Assembly: GCA_964371125.1 (NCBI GenBank)
Contig: CAYJMY010000235.1
Span: 1-7,212 of the forward strand
Length of the DNA stretch: 7,212 nt
Source of the DNA: DUSC01 sp964371125
GTDB taxonomy: Bacteria > Pseudomonadota > Alphaproteobacteria > Rhizobiales > Rhizobiaceae
Reading direction: 5' to 3'
Positions 1-6,043 of this stretch are shown in pieces. The notes beneath the pieces are model-generated. The model was given only the letters and a program-made list of their open reading frames with translations, was not told the DNA's origin and did not search any database. The position numbers and the translations under genes are program-made. Within the stretch, counting starts at the first letter, position 1. Each line of letters opens with the position of its first letter.

Positions 1-458
1 TCGCCCTGGCGCTGCTCGCCGAACGCGCCGCCGGCCGTTCCTTTCCCGTCCGCTTCCTCGTCCTTGCCCTCCTCGGCCGCGCCGAGGTGATCGCGCGGGC
101 GTACGTTGCCCGGACCTCGGCGACGCTGATCGCCGAGGCGATCGAGGCCGGCTGCCCGGACGTCCCCGACCTCGCCTGCCTCGACGAACCGACCGGCCTG
201 CACTACGGCGCCGCCGACGCCGTGCTGCTCGCGCTGCGCCTGCGCATCCTCGCCGCCGTGCTTGACCTGCTGTCGGTCGCGGAAGACGTCTGCGACAACC
301 GACTTGCCGTCTTTTCCGACGACCGTTCCACCGGCTGGCTTGCCAACTGGCCTGCCGTTGCCGCACCCGGCGCTGGCGAAGCACCGCTCGCGCCGCTGCT
401 CCTCATTGTATGCCTTCCCGCCGCGCGCCGCCGGTTCCGGCCGCCCGACACCTCATGA
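1..458 (+). CDS. Unrecognised protein, 5'-truncated by the window edge
   Basis: A plus-strand frame is open from the first complete codon at base 3 to a TGA at 456-458, giving about 151 visible residues; the start lies before the window or at an internal site such as GTG 87. Codons up to about base 260 end almost always in G or C, as in the firm genes here, which argues for real coding. The protein is Ala/Leu-rich with amphipathic helical stretches and a hydrophobic N-terminal segment around residues 14-25 (motif FPVRFLVLALLGRAE), then an acidic loop with DVPDL and DEPTGLHYGAADA. From about base 265 third-position bias weakens and the last 40 residues look low-complexity (Pro/Ala/Arg), so the true protein may be frameshifted or poorly conserved there. 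I do not recognise the family. It converges on panE with a 73-base gap. A spurious frame remains possible in such GC-rich DNA. Confidence 0.5.
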   Translation, partial: ALALLAERAAGRSFPVRFLVLALLGRAEVIARAYVARTSATLIAEAIEAGCPDVPDLACLDEPTGLHYGAADAVLLALRLRILAAVLDLLSVAEDVCDNRLAVFSDDRSTGWLANWPAVAAPGAGEAPLAPLLLIVCLPAARRRFRPPDTS

Positions 459-531
459 CGATCTCCGGCCAGCGCCCGCATCTCCAGATCCGCGACCGCG
501 CCATGCCCTCCAGGGCACGATCCCCGTTGTT

Positions 532-1587
532 TCAAAGACGCGTGCTGCCCGTCGCGGGGCTTTCGGACCGCCCGCCGATCGCCTCGGGCGAGAGGCGGGG
601 CGATCCCGCGCCGGCCTCTTCCGCGTCGCGCACCAGCGCGGCGATGCGGCGCGACAGCGGCGCGTCCATGCCGTGTTCCTTCGCCAGGTGCATGATCGCA
701 CCCTGGAACGCGGCGATCTCGGTCTTGCGGCCGCGCTGCAGGTCCTCCCACATCGACGAGCGCGCCGCCGGGTCGATGGCGAGCATGCGCCGGGCGAGCC
801 GGACGAACAGCGCGTCCGGCAGGCGCAGCAGGAACGGCAGCAGACCGGGACGGATGGCGCCGATCTTCGCCGGACGGATGCCGGCGCTTCGCAGGACGGC
901 GAGCGCCTCGGCGATCTGCGCGGCGAGGACGCGGCGCCAGCGGCGGTCGGCGAGCTGGCGCGCCAGCGGCAGGCCCGACAGCGCGTTCAGCGCATTGTTG
1001 AGGTTGAGCAGCAGCTTGCCCCAGAGCACCGCCTCGATGTCGCGCGTCTCGCGCACCGGAGAGCCCTCGACGTCGAGCAGCGCGGCGAGGCCGCGCCGGC
1101 CGGCCTCGATCAGCGTGTCGCCGCTGGTGGCGCGATGGAAGGACAGCGTGCCGTCGGCCTCGTCGGTACGCACCACGTTGAACGGCACCATCGCGCCGAG
1201 CACGGTGCGGCCCGGTCCCAGTCGGTCGCGGAGGAGCGGCAAATTGCCGACGCCGTTCTGCAGGCTGACGACGACGGCGCCGGGGCGGCCGTGTGCGACG
1301 ATCAGATCGGCCATCGCGGCGGTGTCGCCGCTTTTCACGGTAACGAGGACGATGTCGGCCCCGGTAAATGCGGCGGCCGGGTCGACTGTCGCCCGAATCG
1401 CGCCGGGCGCGACGGCCCGCGACGTTCCGTCGAGGTCGACGACGCACAAGCCCCGCGACGCGGCCGCGACCACGTCGGGACGGCCAAGCAGGATCACGTC
1501 GCGCCCGGCGAGCGCGAGGCAGGCGCCGACATGGCAGCCGATGCTGCCGGCGCCAGCGATGGCGATACTTGGCCCGTTCCCGTTCAT
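532..1587 (-). CDS. panE: 2-dehydropantoate 2-reductase family protein (ketopantoate reductase)
   Basis: 351 residues, in the ApbA/PanE family: NADPH-dependent reduction of ketopantoate to pantoate for pantothenate and CoA synthesis, in the cytosol. The N-terminal Rossmann domain has the GAGSIG nucleotide loop (residues 12-17), a VKS lysine (Lys85) and QNGVGN (110-115). The C-terminal domain has WGKLLLNLNNALNALSG beginning at Trp189, with Lys191 as the expected catalytic lysine, and the hallmark SSMWEDLQRGRKTEI (277-291), with Glu290 as the substrate-site acid. It runs about 25 residues beyond the usual end of the family, with a polar Gly/Ser/Pro-rich tail. The ATG at 1587 is chosen because the GxGxxG strand follows at once; a GGAG lies only 2 bases upstream, closer than ideal, and an in-frame GTG 12 bases further up is an alternative. 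It is divergent from dapE across 138 bases. Family is sure; many paralogs have other 2-keto acid substrates, so the exact substrate is inferred. Confidence 0.92.
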   Translation of the reverse strand: MNGNGPSIAIAGAGSIGCHVGACLALAGRDVILLGRPDVVAAASRGLCVVDLDGTSRAVAPGAIRATVDPAAAFTGADIVLVTVKSGDTAAMADLIVAHGRPGAVVVSLQNGVGNLPLLRDRLGPGRTVLGAMVPFNVVRTDEADGTLSFHRATSGDTLIEAGRRGLAALLDVEGSPVRETRDIEAVLWGKLLLNLNNALNALSGLPLARQLADRRWRRVLAAQIAEALAVLRSAGIRPAKIGAIRPGLLPFLLRLPDALFVRLARRMLAIDPAARSSMWEDLQRGRKTEIAAFQGAIMHLAKEHGMDAPLSRRIAALVRDAEEAGAGSPRLSPEAIGGRSESPATGSTRL

Positions 1588-1689
1588 CTCTCCAACCACA
1601 CGGCGGCCGATCACGTCAGGGATTCCGCCCGGCGTCAACCGCGCGCCAACCATCACCGGAGGGTCCGGGCCGGCGGCAGCGCCGGCGAC

Positions 1690-1718
1690 GTGACAGGTCC
1701 GGCCGATTCGACTATCCA
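1690..1718 (+). promoter_or_regulatory. Candidate dapE promoter giving a leaderless mRNA
   Basis: GTGACA at 1690-1695 matches the -35 consensus TTGACA at five of six bases. It is separated by exactly 17 bases from TATCCA at 1713-1718, a weak -10. Seven bases then lead to the dapE ATG at 1726, so transcription would begin at or next to the start codon. No Shine-Dalgarno sequence is visible before this ATG, which fits a leaderless message. Read by eye only; the -10 matches consensus at just three of six positions. Confidence 0.4.
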
Positions 1719-1725
1719 TCGCCGC

Positions 1726-2913
1726 ATGAACCTGCCCGTCGATCCCGCCGCCAACCTCGCCGCCCTGATCCGCTGTCCCTCCGTGACCCCCGAGGAGGGC
1801 GGTGCGTTGACGGCGCTGGCCGCAATGCTCGAGCCGCTCGGTTTCGCCATCGACCGGCCGGTGTTCAGCGAGGACGGCACGCCCGACATCGAGAACCTCT
1901 ACGCCCGGCTTTCCGGCAACGGGCCGCACCTGATGTTCGCCGGCCACACCGACGTCGTGCCGGCGGGCGACGAGGCCGCCTGGTCGCATCCGCCCTTCGC
2001 CGCCGAGATCGCCGCCGGCGAGATGTACGGCCGCGGAGCCGTCGATATGAAGGGCGGCATCGCCTGCTTCGTCGCGGCACTGGCCCGCCACATCGCCGAG
2101 CGCGGCGCGCCGAAGGGCTCGGTGTCGCTGCTGATCACCGGCGACGAGGAGGGGCCGGCGATCAACGGCACGACGAAGCTGCTCGACTGGGCGGCGGCGC
2201 GCGGCGAGACGTGGGACGCGGCGATCGTCGGCGAGCCGACCAACCCGGAATCGCTCGGCGACGCCGTCAAGATCGGCCGGCGCGGCTCGATCTCCGGCCT
2301 GCTCACCGTCAACGGCCGCCAGGGCCACGCCGCCTATCCCCAGCTCGCCGACAATCCCGTCCGCGGGCTCATCACTCTCGTCGAAGCGCTGCTCCATCCC
2401 GCCTTCGACAAGGGCACGAAGGACTTCCAGCCGACCAACCTCGAAGTGACGTCGATCGACGTCGGCAATCCGGCGACCAACGTCATCCCGGCGCGCGCCA
2501 CGGCGGCCTTCAACATCCGCTTCAACGACACCTGGTCGGCCGAGACGCTGCAGTCTGAGATCCACAACCGCATCGACCGGGCCGTCGGCCGCAGGAAGCT
2601 CAGGCCGGGCCGCAAGGAGCCGATTGACTACGAACTCGTCTGGCGCGACCGGCCGAGCCATGTCTTCCTCACCCGCGACGACCGGCTGATCGCAGCGCTG
2701 TCGGGATCGATCGAGGCAGTCGTCGGACGCCGGCCGGCGCTGTCGACCTCGGGCGGCACGTCGGACGCCCGCTTCATCAAGGATTTCTGCCCGGTGGTCG
2801 AGTTCGGCCTGGTCGGCAAGACGATGCACATGGTCGACGAACGGGTTCCGTTGTCCGACCTGGAGACGCTGACCCGGATCTACCAGCGCTTCATCGAAGA
2901 CTGGTTCGGCTGA
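1726..2913 (+). CDS. dapE: Succinyl-diaminopimelate desuccinylase
   Basis: 395-residue M20 family dizinc peptidase-like enzyme. It hydrolyses N-succinyl-LL-2,6-diaminopimelate to LL-diaminopimelate and succinate, a cytosolic step of the succinylase route to meso-diaminopimelate (cell wall) and lysine. All expected metal and catalytic residues are visible: FAGHTDVVPAGD with His74 and the catalytic Asp76; GRGAVDMKGG with the bridging Asp107; TGDEEG with the general base Glu141 and Glu142; VGEPT with Glu170; and MHMVDE with His368. The dimerisation/lid domain lies between roughly 180 and 295, and STSGGTSDARFI (340-351) is the family signature. It is about 20 residues longer than the E. coli enzyme, mostly in a basic loop around 287-303, which I recall as usual in rhizobial DapE. 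ATG 1726 matches the family N-terminus (short leader, then the CPSVTP motif); there is no ribosome-binding site, and an upstream in-frame GTG at 1690 is less likely. A membrane protein gene follows after 12 bases. Confidence 0.97.
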   Translation: MNLPVDPAANLAALIRCPSVTPEEGGALTALAAMLEPLGFAIDRPVFSEDGTPDIENLYARLSGNGPHLMFAGHTDVVPAGDEAAWSHPPFAAEIAAGEMYGRGAVDMKGGIACFVAALARHIAERGAPKGSVSLLITGDEEGPAINGTTKLLDWAAARGETWDAAIVGEPTNPESLGDAVKIGRRGSISGLLTVNGRQGHAAYPQLADNPVRGLITLVEALLHPAFDKGTKDFQPTNLEVTSIDVGNPATNVIPARATAAFNIRFNDTWSAETLQSEIHNRIDRAVGRRKLRPGRKEPIDYELVWRDRPSHVFLTRDDRLIAALSGSIEAVVGRRPALSTSGGTSDARFIKDFCPVVEFGLVGKTMHMVDERVPLSDLETLTRIYQRFIEDWFG

Positions 2914-2925
2914 GACGAGAAAACC

Positions 2926-3528
2926 ATGCCTGACGTGAACGAGATCCGGAGAAGCCTCGCAGGCGCATGGCGGCTGATGACTGGCCGGGCCGACGGGCTG
3001 CGCCTACTCGACATCTCGGCCGACGGCTTCTGGAACTCGTTCTTCGCCATCCCCGTCGCCCTGCCCGCGCTTGCCATCGGCTGGATATTGGCGGCGAACG
3101 GGATCGCCGCCGATGCCGGTGGCGGGCGCCTGTCCGTCGTGGTGACGCTCGCCATCGTCGACCTCTCGGTCTGGGTCGCGCCGTTGATCGTCTTCCTGGT
3201 GGCCGCGCCGCAGTTCGGCCTCTCCGACCGGGTCGCCCAACTGGTGGTCGCGTACAATTGGGGCGAGGCGCTGATGAGTTGGCTCGCCTTCCCCGTCGCC
3301 CTGTTCCTGCTCACATTCGACGTCGGGCAGGAAACCAGCGACGCGTTGATGCTGCTCCTGTTCATCGCGCTCACGATCCTCGGCTGGCGGCTGGTCACCA
3401 CCGCGCTCGGGCGCGGCGCGGGCGTCGGCAGCGCGGTCTTCGCCGGCCTCTTCGTCGTGTCGCTGGTGGTGCTGATCACGCTGGAGAGGCTGATGGGCAT
3501 CTTCCCGGGCGATCAGTTGGCGGGATAG
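2926..3528 (+). CDS. Conserved integral membrane protein of unknown function
   Basis: 200 residues with five predicted membrane segments: about 38-60, 70-94, 105-131, 139-161 and 167-186. There is no cleavable signal peptide. The N-terminus (residues 1-35) is polar, with several Arg, and likely cytoplasmic. Loops are short; the one between helices 3 and 4 carries acidic VGQETSD. The helices hold conserved-looking polar or aromatic residues (Trp53, Asp79, Trp83, Asn111, Trp112, Glu114), but no catalytic or transport motif I can name. I recall small membrane proteins of this kind beside dapE and truA in rhizobial genomes, but no assigned role. The start ATG lies 12 bases after the dapE stop with a purine-rich GAGACGAGAAAA upstream, so it is probably cotranscribed with dapE. 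Its last 16 bases (3513-3528) overlap the end of the oppositely directed truA. G/C-ending codons run throughout, supporting real coding. Function is not inferred. Confidence 0.9.
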   Translation: MPDVNEIRRSLAGAWRLMTGRADGLRLLDISADGFWNSFFAIPVALPALAIGWILAANGIAADAGGGRLSVVVTLAIVDLSVWVAPLIVFLVAAPQFGLSDRVAQLVVAYNWGEALMSWLAFPVALFLLTFDVGQETSDALMLLLFIALTILGWRLVTTALGRGAGVGSAVFAGLFVVSLVVLITLERLMGIFPGDQLAG

Positions 3529-4265
3529 TCGACCTTCACCAGGTAGAGGCCCTGCGGCGGCGCCAGTCCGGCGCAGGCGGCGCGGTCGCGGGCGGCAAGC
3601 GCCGCGGCGACATCGGCCGCCGTCCACGCGCCCTCGCCGACGCGCTTCAGCGTGCCGACCATCGAGCGCACCTGGTTGTGCAGGAACGATCGCGCCGAGG
3701 CGCGGATCTCGATCACGTCACCGTCGCGCCCGACGTCGAGGCGGTCGAGGGTCCTGACCGGGCTCTTCGCCTGGCAGTGGGCGGAGCGGAAGGTCGTGAA
3801 ATCATGGCGGCCGACGAGTTCCTGCGCGGCCTGATGCATGGCGGTCGCGTCGAGCCGCTTCGGCACCCACCAGACACGGTTCCTTTGCAGCACCGGCGGG
3901 GCGCGGCGGTTGAGGATCCTGTAGAGATAGTGGCGGCCGATGGCCGAGAAGCGCGCGTCGAAGGCATCGTCGACCGGCGTCGCGGCGAGGATCGCCACCG
4001 CCTCCTTCGCCAGGCCGAGATGGGCGTTGAGCGCATCGCGCACGGTATCGGCCGGCCAGGCGCGCGACAGGTCGACATGGGCGACCTGGCCGGTGGCGTG
4101 GACGCCGGCATCGGTGCGGCCGGCGCCGCGCAGCGAGATCGTTTCGCCGCAGAAGGAAAGGACCGCCTGCTCGATCGCCGCCTGGACGGAATGCTGGCCG
4201 GCCTGGCGCTGCCAGCCGGCATAGGCAGTCCCGTCATATTCGACGTCGAGGCGGTAGCGCGGCAT
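3513..4265 (-). CDS. truA: tRNA pseudouridine(38-40) synthase
   Basis: 250 residues, close to the usual 245-270 for TruA. It converts uridines 38, 39 and 40 in the tRNA anticodon stem-loop to pseudouridine, in the cytosol. Visible motifs: the N-terminal RLDVEYDGTAYAGWQRQ; GRTDAGVHA with the catalytic nucleophile Asp52; RHYLYRI with the active-site Tyr at about 115; CQAKSPVRT (164-172); FLHNQVRSMVG (194-204), the RNA-binding signature; and the closing APPQGLYLVKVDY. The protein appears complete, with both TruA half-domains. ATG 4265 gives the canonical N-terminus and has GAGGG about 10 bases upstream. It is last in the minus-strand group, 44 bases after the fmt stop, so probably cotranscribed with it. 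Its last codons overlap the membrane protein gene on the other strand by 16 bases, and no terminator is evident at that junction. Confidence 0.97.
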   Translation of the reverse strand: MPRYRLDVEYDGTAYAGWQRQAGQHSVQAAIEQAVLSFCGETISLRGAGRTDAGVHATGQVAHVDLSRAWPADTVRDALNAHLGLAKEAVAILAATPVDDAFDARFSAIGRHYLYRILNRRAPPVLQRNRVWWVPKRLDATAMHQAAQELVGRHDFTTFRSAHCQAKSPVRTLDRLDVGRDGDVIEIRASARSFLHNQVRSMVGTLKRVGEGAWTAADVAAALAARDRAACAGLAPPQGLYLVKVDYPAN

Positions 4266-4309
4266 CGGCTAGAGGCCCTCGAGCATCGGGACGCGGCGCG
4301 GCCGGCCGG

Positions 4310-5245
4310 TCATGACAGCCTCCCGCCGGCGGCGATCTTGGCGCCGCGCAGGAAATCGGCGGCGCCGGCCGGCTTGCCACCGGCGCGCTGCACCTCGAGG
4401 AGACGCACGGCGCCCTCGCCGCAGGCGACGGTCAGGTCGTCGCGAAGAACGGTGCCCGGCGCGCCCTTCCCTTCGGCGGCAAGGCAGCGCAGCACTTTCA
4501 GCCGCTCCGGCCGGCCGGCGATTTCGACCTCGCACCAGGCGCCCGGATGGGGCGACAGGCCGCGGATCGCCGCGCAGGTCTCGGCGGCCGGACGGGTCCA
4601 ATCGATGCGGGTCTCGGCCTTGTCGATCTTGCGGGCGTAGGTGACGCCTTCCTCCGCCTGCGGCACGAGCGGCAGGTCGCCCGCCTCGAGACGCGCCATC
4701 GCCTCGACCATGAGGCGGGCGCCGGTGGCCATCAGGCGGTCGTGGAGTTCGCCGGCGGTCGTCGACGGCGGGATCGGCACGCGCTCGGCGAGCGCGACCG
4801 GACCGGTGTCGAGGCCGGCATCCATCTTCATGATCATCATGCCCGTCTCGGCGTCGCCGGCCATGATGGCGCGCTGGATCGGTGCGGCGCCGCGCCAGCG
4901 CGGCAGCAGCGAGGCGTGGCCGTTGTAGCAGCCGAGCCGCGTGCCTTCGAGGATGGCCGCCGGCAGGAGCAGCCCGTAGGCGACGACCACGGCGACGTCG
5001 GCTCGGAGCGCGCGGAAGGCGGACTGCTCGGCCTCGCCCTTCAGCGAAACCGGCGAAAGCACAGGTATGCCCAGCCGCTCGGCCTCGCGTTGCACCGGCG
5101 ACGGCGTCAGTTCCAGGCCGCGGCGGCCGGCCGGGCGCGGCGGCTGGGAGTAGACGGCGACGATCTCGTGGCCCGCCTGGGCCAGCGCGCGCAGCGTGGC
5201 GACCGAGAATTCGGGCGTTCCCATGAAGACGATGCGCAGCGGCAT
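4310..5245 (-). CDS. fmt: Methionyl-tRNA formyltransferase
   Basis: 311 residues, the normal length (E. coli 315). It transfers the formyl group of 10-formyl-tetrahydrofolate to the amino group of initiator Met-tRNA, so that translation starts with formyl-methionine; cytosolic. The N-terminal formyltransferase domain begins MPLRIVFMGTPEFSV. It has the tRNA-contacting loop QPPRPAGRRGLELTPSPVQ (34-52), then AYGLLLP and CYNGHASLLPRWRGAAPI, with the catalytic triad Asn108, His110 and Asp146 (MDAGLDTG). A linker and the OB-like C-terminal domain follow (about 205-311). The residue between Asn108 and His110 is Gly where Val or Ile is common, a minor variant. ATG 5245 is chosen by homology, with GGGA four bases before it; the frame extends upstream to an ATG at 5302 inside fitB, which would add 19 unlikely residues. 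Downstream comes truA; upstream, 40 bases away, is the toxin gene fitB. Confidence 0.98.
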   Translation of the reverse strand: MPLRIVFMGTPEFSVATLRALAQAGHEIVAVYSQPPRPAGRRGLELTPSPVQREAERLGIPVLSPVSLKGEAEQSAFRALRADVAVVVAYGLLLPAAILEGTRLGCYNGHASLLPRWRGAAPIQRAIMAGDAETGMMIMKMDAGLDTGPVALAERVPIPPSTTAGELHDRLMATGARLMVEAMARLEAGDLPLVPQAEEGVTYARKIDKAETRIDWTRPAAETCAAIRGLSPHPGAWCEVEIAGRPERLKVLRCLAAEGKGAPGTVLRDDLTVACGEGAVRLLEVQRAGGKPAGAADFLRGAKIAAGGRLS

Positions 5246-5285
5246 TGTTTCCCGAAAAGGTTTGCGGACAGCCGGACCCGGCGGG

Positions 5286-5711
5286 TCAGGCCCCCGCTTC
5301 AAACGGGTTTACAACCGCGAGGTCAAGCCCGGCGAAGTCGCGCAGGTTGCGGGTGGCGAGCGTGGCGTCATGCGCCATGCACATCGCGGCGATCATGGCA
5401 TCCTTGGTCTCGATGAGCCGCCCGGCCAGCCGGCGTGCCGCGGCGATACGGCCGTACTGCTCGGCCGCCGTCTCGCCGAAGACGAGGATGCGGCCCTCAT
5501 ACTCGCCGCGAACACGCGCGATCGCTTGCAGAAGGCCTTCGCGCCGAGCCGACTCGCGGACCAGTTGCGCCCCGAACGAGAGTTCGGCGAACACGATCGT
5601 GGAGAGAAACAACGATGCCGGCTCCTGGGCATTGAGCCAGCCGAGAACTCTGGGATCGATGCCGCCCCGCGAGAACGCCTCGGAGACGACGTTCGTGTCG
5701 AGGACGATCAC
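5286..5711 (-). CDS. fitB: FitB/VapC-type PIN-domain toxin
   Basis: 141 residues, a complete PIN domain of the FitB/VapC family: Mg2+-dependent endoribonuclease toxins, held inactive by a paired antitoxin. Acidic residues expected at the metal site are present: Asp5 (VLDTNVVSE), Glu43 (FAELSFG), Asp104 (ETKDAMIAA), and an Asp near 125 in the TRNLRDF motif that closes the domain. The ending GLDLAVVNPFE is typical of FitB relatives. The start is a GTG at 5711, six bases after the fitA stop, with only a weak GGA upstream, so translation is probably coupled to fitA. It shares a transcript direction with def and fmt and ends 40 bases before the fmt ATG, so read-through into fmt is likely. Third codon positions look slightly less G/C-rich than in fmt. 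Nothing is truncated, and the toxin looks functional by sequence. The RNA target cannot be read from sequence; some VapC toxins cleave initiator tRNA, others different tRNAs or 23S rRNA. Confidence 0.93.
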   Translation of the reverse strand: MIVLDTNVVSEAFSRGGIDPRVLGWLNAQEPASLFLSTIVFAELSFGAQLVRESARREGLLQAIARVRGEYEGRILVFGETAAEQYGRIAAARRLAGRLIETKDAMIAAMCMAHDATLATRNLRDFAGLDLAVVNPFEAGA

Positions 5712-5717
5712 GTCGGC

Positions 5718-5978
5718 TCAGTCCAGGTCCGGGGGAGCGCGATCGGCTTCGTGTCGCGAGGCCCCGACGGCGGCCAGCTCTTCAGACGTGAAGAACGCGC
5801 CACCGGCCAGTTCCCGGAGGCGATTGCCTGCCTTGTCCTTTCGGGTGTCCTGGAGGGCGTAGCTCTTCTGCATGGCCGCGATCGCTTCCTCTGAGAGGCT
5901 GCGGCCGTTGCGGCGGGCGCTTTCCTCGATGCGCCGCTTGAGTTCGGCATCGATTCCCCGGATCAGCATGTCGCCCAT
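5718..5978 (-). CDS. fitA: FitA-like ribbon-helix-helix antitoxin
   Basis: 86 residues. The N-terminal part (residues 3-42) reads as an Arc/MetJ-type ribbon-helix-helix fold: a strand MLIRGID for contacts in the DNA major groove, helix 1 (AELKRRIEESARRNG) and helix 2 (SLSEEAIAAMQKSY). The C-terminal 40 residues are charged and include LRELAGGAFFTSEELAAV, probably the segment that wraps and blocks the PIN toxin. As in the family, it should neutralise FitB and, as a dimer or in complex with the toxin, repress its own promoter. ATG 5978 is supported by GAGG seven bases upstream; an internal Met4 is an alternative. The toxin GTG follows six bases after the stop, the classic antitoxin-first order. 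An AT-rich palindromic stretch lies just upstream (5990-6017). More A/T-ending codons (cga, aat, ggt, tct, gat) than in the flanking housekeeping genes suggest acquisition by transfer. Confidence 0.92.
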   Translation of the reverse strand: MGDMLIRGIDAELKRRIEESARRNGRSLSEEAIAAMQKSYALQDTRKDKAGNRLRELAGGAFFTSEELAAVGASRHEADRAPPDLD

Positions 5979-5989
5979 GGTCTGGCCTC

Positions 5990-6017
5990 GTGATTGCTAT
6001 CAATGATATCAAATCAC
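5990..6017 (-). promoter_or_regulatory. fitAB promoter with overlapping operator-like palindromes
   Basis: This is the most AT-rich stretch of the window. Reading the minus strand, an extended -10, TGATATCAT, has its TATCAT at 6008-6003 (five of six to consensus with the upstream TG). No -35 is obvious, as expected for extended -10 promoters. Transcription would start about 16 bases before the fitA ATG and include its GAGG ribosome-binding site. Overlapping it are the inverted repeats TATCAATGATA (5998-6008) and TGATATCA (6004-6011), plus outer arms GTGATT (5990-5995) and AATCAC (6012-6017). Such dyads over a promoter fit an operator for the ribbon-helix-helix antitoxin. Binding is inferred. 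Confidence 0.5.
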
Positions 6018-6043
6018 TGGTCACGGCGCCAGAGGCGGGCGTG

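Noticed and set aside
504..517. Small hairpin (TGCCC, four-base loop, GGGCA) between the first reading frame and panE as a terminator
   Set aside because: The stem is only five base pairs and no T-run follows on either strand; too weak to call.
262..1725. A very long plus-strand open frame running through the panE region and joining dapE in frame
   Set aside because: It lies antisense to panE, whose family motifs are unmistakable, and is Arg/Ala/Asp/Gln-rich low-complexity sequence typical of shadow frames in GC-rich DNA. Only the part from 1726 (DapE) is real.
1588..2829. Long minus-strand open frame upstream of and in frame with panE, antisense to dapE
   Set aside because: It resembles no protein family, is compositionally a mirror of dapE codon bias, and the panE fold begins at 1587, so it is not an N-terminal extension.
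2967..4640. Long plus-strand open frame spanning the membrane protein gene, truA and part of fmt
   Set aside because: It crosses three confidently identified genes in wrong frames and has low-complexity Arg/Ala/Gly/Asp content; it reflects absence of stops in GC-rich DNA.
5271..5282. Palindrome GCCGGACCCGGC between fitB and fmt as a terminator
   Set aside because: The usable stem is four base pairs with no adjacent T-run; short GC palindromes are expected at this composition.
5243..5302. Upstream ATG at 5302 as the fmt start
   Set aside because: It lies inside fitB and would add 19 Pro/Arg-rich residues before the canonical MPLRIVFMGTPEFS N-terminus.
4547..5416. 289-codon plus-strand frame opposite fmt and fitB
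   Set aside because: Antisense to the conserved Fmt sequence, low-complexity, with no recognisable motif.
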